Counted from the first letter of the stretch, positions 32,094 to 41,333 are shown. The stretch: 64,000 nucleotides of DNA from Azospirillum sp. TSH100 (GCF_004923295.1 NZ_CP039638.1:124001-188000), one strand, 5' to 3'. Program-made: numbers and translations. The notes: generated from the sequence alone by a model not told the origin.

Positions 32094-33176
32094 ATGTCTG
32101 TGCCGGAAATTGCGGGGTTCTGGGGGGGTATGGGGTCCGATCGGCCGGTCTGGCAGTGGTTTGCGCGTTTTTCCCTGCTGCGGCACGGTCCGATGCCGCG
32201 CTTCGGCATGGCCCTGCTGACGGTCGTCGTGGCGCTTCTGCTGCGTCTGGCCGCCGACGGCGCCCTGCCCACCGGCTTTCCCTATCTGACCTTCTTTCCG
32301 GCGGTGATCCTGACCACTTTCATCGCCGGCCTGTGGCCGGCGGTGGTCACGGCGGTGCTGTCCGGGCTGGCGGCCTGGTACTTCTTCATTCCGCCCTATG
32401 ACACCCTGACGCTGAACTCGTCCGTCGGGGTGGCGCTGGCCTTCTATGCAGTGATCGTTACGGTGGACATCGCGCTGATCCATGGCATGCAGGTGACGAT
32501 GGCCCGCCTGCAGGAGGAGCGCGGCCGCACCGCCTCTCTGCTGGAGGCGCAGACCACCATGTTCCATGAATTGCAGCACCGCGTCGCCAACAACATGCAG
32601 TTCGTCTCGGCGCTGCTGGATTTGCAGCGGCGGACGGTCGGGCACACGCCGGAAGGGGCGCTGGCGGCGCTGGAGGAGGCGGGGCGGCGGCTCGACACCA
32701 TGGCGCGGGTGCACCGCCGCCTGCACGACCCACGCTCCGGCGACGATTTCGGCAGCCACCTCGACGGGCTGTGCCGGGACATGCTGGCGGCGGCCGGCAT
32801 CCCCGGCGTCGACTGCCGGGTGACGGTTCGCGCCGCTCCGCAGTCGCCCGAACGGCTGCTGACGCTGGCCATGCTGATCGTGGAGGCGCTGACCAACAGC
32901 CTGAAGCACGCCTTCGCCGGTCGCGACGGCGGCACCGTCACCATCGACCTGCGCGAGGATCCGGACCAGCCCGGCCAGCTGCATCTGCTGGTGATGGACG
33001 ATGGGGTCGGCCTGCCCGACGGCTTCGACGCGCAGCGGCTGCCGAGCCTGGGCTGGAAGATCATCCAAAGCCTGGCCAGCCAGCTGTCCGGTCAGCTGAC
33101 CCATGGTCCGGCAGATGCCGCCGATGGCTCGGTCAATGGCACCGGCACGCGGATCGACCTGCGCTTTCCGGCCTGA
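32094..33176 (+). CDS. membrane sensor histidine kinase, DUF4118 plus HisKA_2 (HWE-like) type
   Basis: A 360-residue kinase. The ATG at 32094 follows GCGAGGGG ten bases upstream. Three or four membrane helices make up a DUF4118/KdpD-like sensor (FGMALLTVVVALLLRLAADG; FPYLTFFPAVILTTFIAGLW; AAWYFFIPPYDTL). A short coiled stretch leads to the phospho-acceptor motif ELQHRVANNMQF with H162, then a HATPase domain (EALTNSLKHAF; MDDGVGLPDGFD; LGWKIIQSLASQL). Such kinases often drive the alphaproteobacterial general stress response or unlinked regulators. No partner gene adjoins, unless it is the response regulator at the end of the divergent aap unit. Confidence 0.88.
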   Translation: MSVPEIAGFWGGMGSDRPVWQWFARFSLLRHGPMPRFGMALLTVVVALLLRLAADGALPTGFPYLTFFPAVILTTFIAGLWPAVVTAVLSGLAAWYFFIPPYDTLTLNSSVGVALAFYAVIVTVDIALIHGMQVTMARLQEERGRTASLLEAQTTMFHELQHRVANNMQFVSALLDLQRRTVGHTPEGALAALEEAGRRLDTMARVHRRLHDPRSGDDFGSHLDGLCRDMLAAAGIPGVDCRVTVRAAPQSPERLLTLAMLIVEALTNSLKHAFAGRDGGTVTIDLREDPDQPGQLHLLVMDDGVGLPDGFDAQRLPSLGWKIIQSLASQLSGQLTHGPADAADGSVNGTGTRIDLRFPA

Positions 33177-33287
33177 GCCGGCATCCACCCCGATGGTCAT
33201 CGCGGCTTTTCCGTCGCCACGGGATGAACTATCTGTGATCCTGCCGGTTGCTGCGGGGGCCGGCAGGGGACAGCAGGAGATGGATTC

Positions 33288-33947
33288 ATGGCGACGCTGA
33301 AGGAATTCGAGGACGCGCTGAAGGCGGCGGGCAACACGGCCGCGCTGGAGATCCTGGAATCCCTGCGGGCGCGCGACCGCTCCCAGCGCAGCGTCCGGCC
33401 GGCGCGGCGCCTGACCGGGCGCAAGATGACGCCGGAACTGGCCGCCGAGATCCTGCACCTGCACGAGACCACCAACATGACCCAGCAGGAGATCGCCTTC
33501 CAGCTGGGCGTCAACCAGGGCCGGGTGAACGAGGTCATCAAGCGTCGCAAATGGCTGACCGACGACCCCGCCGCCCCGGAAGCCCAGGCCCGTGACAAGG
33601 CCAAGCAGCGCGCGTCGGCCGGCGTCGGCGTCCCGGCGCGCCGGCCGACGCGCAGGAGGAAGGCCAAGGCGGAGGTGGACGTCGAAGCCGGGGCGGCGCC
33701 GGAGATCGCTCCCGGCCTGCCGCCCGAGGTCGTGCCGCCAGTGGAGCAACCGGTGGAGCCGGAGGTGATCGCGGCCCCGGAACCGCCGGCCGAATCGCCC
33801 GCTGCCGAACCGCCCGCGCCCGCGTTGCCGATGGCGGCGCCTGAGATGCCGGTGGAGCAGCCTTCGACGGCAAAGGACAAGCCGAAGGCGAAGGGGCGCA
33901 AGCGGGACAAGGCGGCGGAGATGCCGCTGTTCAAGGATCTGCTGTAA
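33288..33947 (+). CDS. helix-turn-helix protein with disordered Pro/Ala/Glu tail
   Basis: A 219-residue cytosolic protein. The N-terminal 90 residues look folded: a short helix pair (LKEFEDALKAAGNTAALEIL) and a likely helix-turn-helix at 64-84 (MTQQEIAFQLGVNQGRVNEV) followed by basic KRRKWL. The rest is low-complexity, first Lys/Arg-rich (PARRPTRRRKAKAE near 122-135), then Pro/Glu/Ala repeats, ending in the short conserved-looking EMPLFKDLL. I do not recognise a named family; a DNA-binding or nucleoid-type role is plausible. It stands alone, 111 bases after the kinase gene, with a hairpin terminator behind it. Confidence 0.75.
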   Translation: MATLKEFEDALKAAGNTAALEILESLRARDRSQRSVRPARRLTGRKMTPELAAEILHLHETTNMTQQEIAFQLGVNQGRVNEVIKRRKWLTDDPAAPEAQARDKAKQRASAGVGVPARRPTRRRKAKAEVDVEAGAAPEIAPGLPPEVVPPVEQPVEPEVIAAPEPPAESPAAEPPAPALPMAAPEMPVEQPSTAKDKPKAKGRKRDKAAEMPLFKDLL

Positions 33948-33973
33948 GCAGGGGTGCGAATCCTCTCTGCCGT

Positions 33974-34003
33974 CCTCTCCCGGTGCGGGAGAGGGGGTTT
34001 ATT
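33974..34003 (+). terminator. hairpin terminator after the HTH gene
   Basis: CCTCTCCCG-GTG-CGGGAGAGG (33974-33994), a perfect nine-base stem, followed by GGGTTTATT. It probably ends transcription of the HTH gene before the MFS gene. Confidence 0.6.
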
Positions 34004-34184
34004 CCGTTCCCATCGCTCTTCAAGCCATGCCCGCCGGTCATTTCGCATCTGCGAAATTAACGGCCTGCGGCGGATTGCCTCAGCAGGGGATTGGCAAATA
34101 TCCTGGGGCTGTCCCGGCTGCGTCCAATTCCCTCGCCGCCGGCCCCTCCCATTCCCCACCCAGCGCGACAGCGGAGAAACGACC

Positions 34185-35441
34185 ATGGCGTCTGCCGGCC
34201 ATCACGGCGACTTGCGTGCGGAGACGCAGCTGACCTCGGCCCATCCCGGGCTGGTGCTGCTGGCGCTCGCCATGGGTGGATTCGCCATCGGGACGACCGA
34301 ATTCGCGACGATGAGCCTGCTGCCCTATTTCGCCCGCGGCCTGGGCATCGACGAGCCGACCGCCGGCCATGTCATCAGCGCCTATGCGCTGGGCGTGGTG
34401 GTGGGGGCGCCGGTGATCGCGGTGCTGGCGGCGCGGGTGGCGCGGCGGACCCTGCTGATCGGGCTGATGGCGATCTTCGCCGCCGCCAACGTGGCGAGCG
34501 CCTTTTCGCCCTCCTATGGCTGGATGCTGGCCTTCCGCTTCATGAGCGGGCTGCCGCACGGCGCCTATTTCGGCGTGGCGGCCCTGGTCGCCGCCTCGCT
34601 GGTGCCGCCGCAGCGCCGGGCCCAGGCGGTGGCGCGGACCATGCTGGGGCTGACGGTGGCGACCATCATCGGCGTGCCGATGGCCAACTGGATCGGGCAG
34701 GCGCTGGGCTGGCGCTGGGGCTTCGGTGTCGTCGGGCTGCTGGCGCTGCTGACCGTGCTGCTGGTCTCGATCTTCGCCCCGAAGGACCGGCCGCATCCCG
34801 ATGCCAGCCCGCTGCGCGAGCTGGGCGCCCTGAAGCGGCGGCAGGTCTGGCTGACGCTGGGCATCGGCGCCATCGGCTTCGGCGGCATGTTCGCGGTCTA
34901 CACCTATGTCGCCTCCACCCTGATGGAGGTGACGCAGGTGTCGCCCGCGATGGTGCCGGTCGTGCTGGCGGTGTTCGGGTCGGGCATGACCGTCGGCACC
35001 CTGGTCAGCGCCTGGGCCGCCGACCGCGCCCTGATGCCGACCGTCGCCATCGTCCTGCTGTGGAGCGCCGGGTCGCTGGCGCTCTATCCCTTCGCCGCCG
35101 GAAATATCTGGCTGGTGTCGGTGGTCGTCTTCATGATCGGCTGCGGTGGCGGGCTCGGCACGCCGTTGCAGGCCCGGCTGATGGATGTGGCGGAGGATGC
35201 GCAGACGCTGGCCGCCGCCCTGAACCACAGTGCCTTCAACGCCGCCAACGCCCTCGGCCCCTGGCTGGGCGGCATGGCGATCGCCGCCGGCTGGGGCTGG
35301 ACCTCCACCGGCTGGGTCGGCGCCGCGCTGGCGCTCTGCGGTCTGGTGGTGTGGGCGGTGGCGCTGCTGGACGACCGGGCGACCGCCGGCCGGACCTCCC
35401 AATCGTCCCGGCTGGCCGAGGCCGCCTGCGCCGGGGATTGA
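34185..35441 (+). CDS. MFS transporter, AraJ-like (DHA1) exporter
   Basis: A 418-residue major facilitator protein. The ATG at 34185 has GGAG nine bases upstream; an in-frame ATG at 33954 would add 77 residues reading through the terminator and is rejected. Twelve membrane segments are visible. The start LALAMGGFAIGTTEFATMSL and the motif A-like loop RVARRTLLIGL fit the AraJ/YdhP/CmlA drug or sugar exporter branch. Substrate unknown. It converges on the FHA gene, and no regulator adjoins. Confidence 0.88.
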   Translation: MASAGHHGDLRAETQLTSAHPGLVLLALAMGGFAIGTTEFATMSLLPYFARGLGIDEPTAGHVISAYALGVVVGAPVIAVLAARVARRTLLIGLMAIFAAANVASAFSPSYGWMLAFRFMSGLPHGAYFGVAALVAASLVPPQRRAQAVARTMLGLTVATIIGVPMANWIGQALGWRWGFGVVGLLALLTVLLVSIFAPKDRPHPDASPLRELGALKRRQVWLTLGIGAIGFGGMFAVYTYVASTLMEVTQVSPAMVPVVLAVFGSGMTVGTLVSAWAADRALMPTVAIVLLWSAGSLALYPFAAGNIWLVSVVVFMIGCGGGLGTPLQARLMDVAEDAQTLAAALNHSAFNAANALGPWLGGMAIAAGWGWTSTGWVGAALALCGLVVWAVALLDDRATAGRTSQSSRLAEAACAGD

Positions 35442-35477
35442 CGCGCGCTGGCTCCCCGGCCGTCTGTTTTCCGGCGT

Positions 35478-37361
35478 TCAGCGCCCCGCCGCCACGGTCC
35501 AGGCGATGCGCGCCGGATGTTCGCCAAGGTCGAGGGAACCGATGACGATCTCCCCCCGGCCGGACAGCGGCGCCACGTCGCCCATCTTCAGCAGGCGCTG
35601 TTCGCCGTCCTGCGCCACCAGCCGGGTGCCGTTGCGGCTCAGATCCTCCACCGTGAAGGCGCCGTCGCGCAGCCGGATCAGCACATGCCGGCGCGAGGCG
35701 GAGGCATGGTCCAGCGTGATGCCGCACTCCGCCGCGCGGCCGATCACCACATCGTCGCCCGCGTCGGGCAGCGCCAGCGTCCGGCCCTGGTAGCTGAGCG
35801 TCAGGCGGGGGGCCGGCTTCGGCGGCGCCCGCATGTCGACCGTCATGTCCGTCGGCTGGGCGAGTGGCATCGAGGCAAGGCGCAGTCCGGCCACCACGCC
35901 GGTGCCCGTCATCGACATGCGCTGGTCGTCGGGAATGGTGGCGATCTTGGCGATCAGCCCATCGGCCAGCGCCCGCGGAATGCCGGCGGCGCGCAGGCGG
36001 CGGCCCAACCCTTCGCGCACCTCCTGGATCGAGGCGCCGGGGGCGGCCAGCTCCGCTGCGGTCTTCACCCGGTTGAACTCGTCGGCGACGCGCTGGATGA
36101 CGACGCTGATCTTCTTGTGGCCGTAGGGGCTGGCGCCGAGGTCGAGCAGATAGCCGAGTCGCCCCGCCGCCGTGTTGAAGCGGCCGGCCAGCCGCGTCAT
36201 CGTCTCCTCGAAGGACAGGTCGGTGCCGCCGGTGGCCCACACGGTCTTGCCGCGGCGGGTCAGCGATTCGGCCATCTCCGCGCCGCCCATATAGCCGTCG
36301 AAGGCGATCATGGCGTCGACGATGGATGAGAAGGCGCGGGCATCGCTGGCCGCCCCGCTGCGGGTCAGCGGCGTCAGGCCGTCCAGTCCGCCGCGGATGC
36401 GGTTCAGCAGGGCCTGACGCGTGCGGGCGAACCCGAGCCCCGTTCCGTCGGAGGCCAGGGCGTTCGACAGCGCCAGCAGGGCTTCGGTGTGGGGCAGCCG
36501 GTCGTCCAGATCGCCGCGCAGCGCCGCCAGCAGGGCCAGCAGGGCCGAGGCGAGATCGGGCGAATAGCCGATCAGGGCGCGGATCGGTTCCCGACCGTCG
36601 ACGATCTCCGCGGTGAATTCGTCCACCAGCCGGGTGTTCTCGCCGTCGCCCTCCTGGTAGAGTCGCAGGACGGCGGTCAGCTTGGCGCCCCATTCCCGGT
36701 GCGGTTCCAGCAGGGTGCCGAAGGCGTGGGTGACGATGCGGTCGCGTTCCTCCACCGGGCGGTCGACGGCGGCCAGCAGCAGGCCGGAAATCCCGCCGCG
36801 CATCAGCGCCTGATCGAAGGGAGCCAGTGTGTCGGATTTCTGGGCGAGATCCTTCAGCGCCGCGAACAGGCGGCTGATCTGGTCGTAGCGTTCATGCGGC
36901 TTCAGTCCCAGTATCGGCGCCTGGAGGGTGGCGAGCCGGCTGACCGCCGGGTTGAAAAGCAGGGCCTCGCGCTCGAAGTAGCGCAACGGATAGTAGCGGT
37001 GAAGCTGTTCCGCCGGAATGACGCCCTGGTCGTCCCAATAGCCGCGCAGCAGTCGCAGCAGGGTCATCCGGCTGTCGAAGGAAAAGACCTGCAACACGTC
37101 GGTGCAGAGGTTGGCGGTTTCGATCGGCGAGATGGTGGTCAGCTTGGCGCCGCCGGACGATGTCTTCTGGAAGATGGTCTCTTCCCGTCCGGTGCCGGTC
37201 ACCTTCACCACGCGCACCACCGGAAACTTGGCAAGCCGCAGCAGGAAGTTGGCACGTTCCGTTGCCGACTTCTCGTCCTCGAAGACGCCGTCGATGTTGG
37301 GCTTGCCGCCCTGTTCGACCACCACCTCGAAGCGCGCCTCGCGCCGTTTGGACATCGCCAT
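35478..37361 (-). CDS. large protein with C-terminal FHA domain
   Basis: A 627-residue cytosolic protein without membrane helix or signal peptide. The C-terminus is a forkhead-associated phosphothreonine-binding domain at about 520-620: VVIGRAAECGITLDH at 538-552, SRRH at 556-559 and NGT at 577-579 are the canonical contact residues. The first 500 residues are mostly helical and unfamiliar: an N-terminal segment (ARFEVVVEQGGKPNIDGVFE) about 60 long, a central helical region, and a later segment SPYGHKKISVVIQRVADEFN. No kinase or phosphatase gene is nearby. Two start codons (37361 and 37355) are possible. The role is likely phospho-dependent scaffolding, but the partner is unknown. Confidence 0.8.
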   Translation of the reverse strand: MAMSKRREARFEVVVEQGGKPNIDGVFEDEKSATERANFLLRLAKFPVVRVVKVTGTGREETIFQKTSSGGAKLTTISPIETANLCTDVLQVFSFDSRMTLLRLLRGYWDDQGVIPAEQLHRYYPLRYFEREALLFNPAVSRLATLQAPILGLKPHERYDQISRLFAALKDLAQKSDTLAPFDQALMRGGISGLLLAAVDRPVEERDRIVTHAFGTLLEPHREWGAKLTAVLRLYQEGDGENTRLVDEFTAEIVDGREPIRALIGYSPDLASALLALLAALRGDLDDRLPHTEALLALSNALASDGTGLGFARTRQALLNRIRGGLDGLTPLTRSGAASDARAFSSIVDAMIAFDGYMGGAEMAESLTRRGKTVWATGGTDLSFEETMTRLAGRFNTAAGRLGYLLDLGASPYGHKKISVVIQRVADEFNRVKTAAELAAPGASIQEVREGLGRRLRAAGIPRALADGLIAKIATIPDDQRMSMTGTGVVAGLRLASMPLAQPTDMTVDMRAPPKPAPRLTLSYQGRTLALPDAGDDVVIGRAAECGITLDHASASRRHVLIRLRDGAFTVEDLSRNGTRLVAQDGEQRLLKMGDVAPLSGRGEIVIGSLDLGEHPARIAWTVAAGR

Positions 37362-37462
37362 ACCCGCCCCCCTTGGCCTGCCCCTGCTGGACAGCCCTTG
37401 TCTGGCTGCCGCCGGCTACGTCCCTGTTCGCGATTCCCAGCGATTTTTCCCTAAAATACTTT

Positions 37463-38947
37463 ATGAAACCTTCGATCAGAAGCGGAAAGACCCGAACCTT
37501 GACCGCAAAATTTCATTCCGCTAGCCCTGCCGATAACCGACTGCCGCTGGGCCGCCGGCCGTTCCTCGGTCTGCTGGGGTCGCTGGTCCTGCCGGCGGCG
37601 GGACTGGCGATGCCGGCCATGGCGGAAGCAACCAGTGGTTTAGAAAATTCCGCGATCGGCTACATTCTGTTCGATCCGGCCAGCGGCCGCGCGCTGGAAG
37701 CGCAGGCGGCGGACAGCTCCTTCATCCCGGCGTCGGTGGCGAAGCTGCCGACGGTGGCGGCGGCGCTGGCCCTGCTGGGCCCGGACCATCGCTTCACCAC
37801 GCGGCTGCTGGCAACGGGGGCCATGGCGGGCGGGACCTTGCGCGGCGATCTGATCCTGCAGGGCGGCGGCGACCCGGCGCTGGCGACCGAAGGGTTGCTG
37901 GAGTTGCTGGGCCGACTGGCCGCCGCAGGCCTGCGGCGGGTCGAGGGGCGGTTCCTGTACGACACGGCGCTGCTGCCGGAGCTGGCGGAGATCGACGCCG
38001 GCCAGCCCTGGGCCGCGCCCTACAACACCGGGGTCGGGGCGTTGTCGCTGAACTACAACCGCGCCCTGCTGAGCTGGCGGCGCGGCGCCGCCGGGCCCGA
38101 GGTGCTGACGGTCGCCGATGCCGGGCGGCAGCCGCTGGACAGCGTCGAGGCACGGCCGATGGCTGGAGGCGGCGGTTTTCCGCTGCTGCCCGACGGGGTC
38201 GACCGCTGGCTGATGGCGCCTCCGGCCGCGGGGGAGGGGGGAAGCGCCTGGGTGCCGGTGGCGCGGCCGGGGCTTGCCGCCGCCACGCTGTTCCGCCGGC
38301 TGGCCGCCGATGCCGGCATCGCACTGCCGGTTCCCCAAGCCGGGAGCGCGCCGGCCGGGGTGGTGGCGCTGGCGGCGCTGGACAGCCTGCCGCTGGCCGA
38401 ACTGGCGCGCGGACTGCTGCGCCACTCCAACAACCTGTCGGCGGAGGTGATCGGGCTGGCGGCCTCAAGGCGGCTGGACCCGGCGGTGGCGACGCTGGAC
38501 CGCTCGGCGACGCTGGTGCAGGGCTGGCTGACCCGGCAGGGGGCGGGGCAGGGGACAGGATGGAACGGGCTTCGGCTTGCCAACCATTCGGGGTTGGGCA
38601 CCGGATCGCGCGCCACGCCGCGGCAGATGGCGGCGCTGCTGCGGGCCGGCGGGCCGACTTTGTGGGATCTGCTGCCGGGGGAGGAGGACGGCAAGGCGCT
38701 GCCCCCCGGCATCCATGCCAAATCGGGCACGCTGGCCTATGTGAAGGGGCTGGCCGGACTGCTGACGACGGCGGGCGGCCGGCGGCTGGGCTTCGTCCTG
38801 TTCATCGCCGATCCGGCGCGGCGGGCGGCGCTGGACGCGGCGCTCGACCGCCGGGTGACCGCCACGCCGGCGGAAGCGCGCGCCTGGGCCGCCGCCGCCC
38901 GGAAATCGCAGGACGAGATCCTGGGACGCTGGATTGCGGGCTATTGA
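37463..38947 (+). CDS. dacB: D-alanyl-D-alanine carboxypeptidase/endopeptidase, PBP4 (DacB) family
   Basis: A 494-residue periplasmic penicillin-binding protein. The N-terminus has a twin-arginine-like signal, GRRPFLGLLGSLVLPAAGLA (30-49). All three active-site motifs are present: SVAK with S91, SNN near 321 and KSGT near 423. The large insert between the first and second motifs is typical of PBP4-type enzymes, which trim or cut peptidoglycan cross-links. No clear ribosome site precedes the ATG at 37463; TTG at 37499, with GGAAAG upstream, is an alternative that keeps the signal. It is divergent from the FHA gene, with about 100 bases between. Confidence 0.88.
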   Translation: MKPSIRSGKTRTLTAKFHSASPADNRLPLGRRPFLGLLGSLVLPAAGLAMPAMAEATSGLENSAIGYILFDPASGRALEAQAADSSFIPASVAKLPTVAAALALLGPDHRFTTRLLATGAMAGGTLRGDLILQGGGDPALATEGLLELLGRLAAAGLRRVEGRFLYDTALLPELAEIDAGQPWAAPYNTGVGALSLNYNRALLSWRRGAAGPEVLTVADAGRQPLDSVEARPMAGGGGFPLLPDGVDRWLMAPPAAGEGGSAWVPVARPGLAAATLFRRLAADAGIALPVPQAGSAPAGVVALAALDSLPLAELARGLLRHSNNLSAEVIGLAASRRLDPAVATLDRSATLVQGWLTRQGAGQGTGWNGLRLANHSGLGTGSRATPRQMAALLRAGGPTLWDLLPGEEDGKALPPGIHAKSGTLAYVKGLAGLLTTAGGRRLGFVLFIADPARRAALDAALDRRVTATPAEARAWAAAARKSQDEILGRWIAGY

Positions 38948-39062
38948 GTGAGATAGGTCATAGGACGGCATATCGGCCATCTGGCAAAATGCGATGCAGG
39001 TTGATCCGGGGGACAGCCGATTCGTGGAATTGTCAGCCTGCGTCGATTGATCGCGTGCCCGC

Positions 39063-39758
39063 ATGACCCATATCCGTCCGCATTCAGCAGCGAGAGCGCC
39101 AGACCCGATGATGACAGACCGTTCCGCCACCTCCCCCGCGCGCAATGTCCTGCGCCGACGGCTGGAACGTCAGGACGTCGCCGCCAATCGCTACCACGAT
39201 CGGCGGCTGGGGGCGGAGGTGGTCAACATCGTCGTCGGAGGCTGCGTCGTCACCGACGACCCGAACGTCGTCATCACCACCACGCTGGGATCCTGCGTCG
39301 CCGCCTGCCTGTATGATCCGGTGGCGGAGATCGGCGGGATGAATCACTTCCTGCTGCCCGATGCCGGAACCGACACGTTGTCGCTGTCGTCGCGTTATGG
39401 CGCCACGGCGATGGAGCAGCTGATCAACCGGCTGCTCGCCGTCACCGGCCGGCGCGACCGGCTGCGCGCCAAGCTGTTCGGCGGCGCCAACGTCAACCTG
39501 AACACCCTGCGCACCGCCAACATCGGCCAGCGCAACGTCGAATTCGTCATGGACTATCTGGCGACGGAGGGCATTCCCACCGTCAGCTGGGACGTCGGCG
39601 GCGCCAGCCCGCGCACGGTGCGCTTCTTCCCCACCACCGGCCGCAGCCAGCGCCGGCTGATCGGTGACGAGTCGCTGCACGACATCGCCCGCAACGAGTC
39701 GTCCTATATGGAGCATCTGGGCCGGACGCGGATCGAAGGCGACGTCGAGCTGTTCTGA
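39063..39758 (+). CDS. cheD: chemoreceptor glutamine deamidase CheD
   Basis: A 231-residue cytosolic enzyme that deamidates Gln residues on chemoreceptors. The catalytic region is TTTLGSCVAACLYDP with C78, and H95 in GGMNHFLLPD; the AKLFGGANVN stretch near 139 and NIGQRNVEFVMDYL near 152 are also family features. The N-terminal 45 residues are longer than in most CheD proteins; starts at 39108 or 39111 are possible. No che genes are adjacent, though three chemoreceptors occur in this window. It lies between a cell-wall peptidase gene and a phosphohydrolase gene. Confidence 0.93.
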   Translation: MTHIRPHSAARAPDPMMTDRSATSPARNVLRRRLERQDVAANRYHDRRLGAEVVNIVVGGCVVTDDPNVVITTTLGSCVAACLYDPVAEIGGMNHFLLPDAGTDTLSLSSRYGATAMEQLINRLLAVTGRRDRLRAKLFGGANVNLNTLRTANIGQRNVEFVMDYLATEGIPTVSWDVGGASPRTVRFFPTTGRSQRRLIGDESLHDIARNESSYMEHLGRTRIEGDVELF

Positions 39759-39825
39759 TAAGCTCGACCGGGGGCGCAGCCGTTCGTGGCGCGTTCCCAC
39801 CCGCCGTCCTTCCGCGGAGCCCTTC

Positions 39826-40797
39826 ATGGCCGACACGCTGTTCCGGATCGCCACCTTCAACCTGGAAAACCTGGACGACGATGCCGACGAGCCGCCCTTC
39901 GAGGCGCGGATCGCCACGCTGCGCCCACAGCTGGAGCGGCTGGAGGCCGACATCCTCTGCCTTCAGGAGGTCGATGCCCAGCATCCGGTGAAGAGCGAGC
40001 CGCGTGTCCTGCGCGCGCTGACCCGCCTGCTGGAGGGGACCCGCTATGCCGGCTATCACGTCACCGCCGGCGACGCCCCATCGCCGGCCGACCGCCACAA
40101 CCCGGTGATCGTCAGCCGCTGGCCGATCCGGGCGGCGCGGCTGCTGCGCCACCATCTGGTGCCGCCGGCCCGCGTCCGCCTCGCCACCGCCGATCCGGCG
40201 CCCGAAGGGGAGACGGAGGTCGGCTGGGACCGGCCGGTCCTGCATGCCGAAATCGGGATGCCGGACGGCCGCACCCTGCATGTGTTCAATCTGCATCTGC
40301 GCGCGCCCATCGCCGCTCCGGTGCCGGGACAGAAGGCCGGCGCCCAGACCTGGAAGACGGCATCCGGCTGGGCGGAAGGCTTCTATCTCGCCTCGATCAA
40401 GCGGGCGGGGCAGGCGTTGGAGACCCGAATGGCGGTGGACCGGCTGTTCGACGCCGATCCCGATGCGCTGATCGTGGTGGCCGGCGACTGCAACGCCGAT
40501 CTGGAGCAGACCGCCGTCCGCATCATCCGCGCCGCCCCCGACTTCACCGGCAACGCCGATCTTGCGAACCGCGTGCTGGAGCCGCTGGAACAGGCGATCC
40601 CGGAGGAGCGGCGCTACACCGTGCTGCATGGCGGCACGCCGGTGCTGCTCGACCATCTGATGGCGTCGCCCCGTCTGACCGGGCGGCTGCGCGACGTGGC
40701 GATCCACAACGAGGCGCTGACCGACGAGGTCGATCACGCCGACGAACCGTCGCCGGTCAGCTACCATGCGCCGGTGGTGGCGGGTTTCGCGCTGTAG
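39826..40797 (+). CDS. endonuclease/exonuclease/phosphatase-family hydrolase
   Basis: A 323-residue EEP-fold metal-dependent phosphohydrolase. The ATG at 39826 has GGAG seven bases upstream. Signature residues: N12 in ATFNLEN, E48 in LCLQEVD, HVFNLHLRAP near 160, GDCNAD near 219, and the terminal SYHAPVV with the catalytic His near 315. These define the fold of DNase I, exonuclease III and inositol phosphatases; no AP-endonuclease-specific features stand out. No signal peptide, so it is cytosolic. The substrate cannot be told. It follows cheD by 67 bases on the same strand. Confidence 0.86.
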   Translation: MADTLFRIATFNLENLDDDADEPPFEARIATLRPQLERLEADILCLQEVDAQHPVKSEPRVLRALTRLLEGTRYAGYHVTAGDAPSPADRHNPVIVSRWPIRAARLLRHHLVPPARVRLATADPAPEGETEVGWDRPVLHAEIGMPDGRTLHVFNLHLRAPIAAPVPGQKAGAQTWKTASGWAEGFYLASIKRAGQALETRMAVDRLFDADPDALIVVAGDCNADLEQTAVRIIRAAPDFTGNADLANRVLEPLEQAIPEERRYTVLHGGTPVLLDHLMASPRLTGRLRDVAIHNEALTDEVDHADEPSPVSYHAPVVAGFAL

Positions 40798-40910
40798 GGC
40801 TGGATTTGCCGGGCCAACTGGTGGAAAACAGCGTCTTCGGGATTTTTGCGGCGCTTCAGCCCGGTTGAGAGGGTGGGGCGCCATTCAGCAAGTGCCATTT
40901 GGGAGACAGC

Positions 40911-41273
40911 ATGTTCACTGCCGCCAGCTTCCGCGTCGGCGACCGCGTGACCATCCGCAGCGGCCAGTCCATTCCGCAGTCCATCGCCACGGTGGAGCGC
41001 TACACCGAGGGAGGGCGCTGCATGGTGCTGTCCGACGGCAGCGAATGGCGGGCCGACGGCCGCCGCCAGTGGGGCTTCCGCGGCAGCTACTACAAGGGTC
41101 CGGTGGTCGAGCCGTTCGAGCCGGGCGACGACGACTTCGTCGCCCGCCGCCGCGTCGTCGGCGCGCTGCGCAAGTTCGGTGACGGCCTGACGATGGACTC
41201 TGCGCTGAGCACCGAGGCGTTGCAGCGGATTCTGGATGTTGTGGACAGGGAAAAGGCGGCGGCGAAGACGTAA
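40911..41273 (+). CDS. small conserved-looking hypothetical protein
   Basis: A 120-residue protein starting MFTAASFRVGDRVTIRSGQS; GGGAG lies five bases before this ATG. The first 75 residues read as a small beta-barrel (KOW/SH3-like pattern of Gly, Val and Thr: GDRVTIRS, ATVERYTEGGRCMVLSDGSE, WGFRGSYYKGPVVEPFEPGD), and the C-terminal 40 are helical. No signal peptide. I do not recognise the family. A strong bidirectional terminator follows. Confidence 0.7.
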   Translation: MFTAASFRVGDRVTIRSGQSIPQSIATVERYTEGGRCMVLSDGSEWRADGRRQWGFRGSYYKGPVVEPFEPGDDDFVARRRVVGALRKFGDGLTMDSALSTEALQRILDVVDREKAAAKT

Positions 41274-41292
41274 GTTCCTCACCGCTCGGACG

Positions 41293-41333
41293 AAAAAAGG
41301 CCGGCGGCCCCTTGCGGGACCGCCGGCTTTTTT
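41293..41333. terminator. bidirectional intrinsic terminator
   Basis: AAAAAA, then GCCGGCGG (41300-41307) paired with CCGCCGGC (41320-41327), an inner CCC/GGG, then TTTTTT. It serves both the small rightward gene and the leftward ahpF. Confidence 0.9.

Noticed and set aside
33954..34184. N-terminal extension of the MFS protein from ATG 33954
   Set aside because: It would translate a terminator hairpin and lacks membrane character; the ATG at 34185 has a proper ribosome site.
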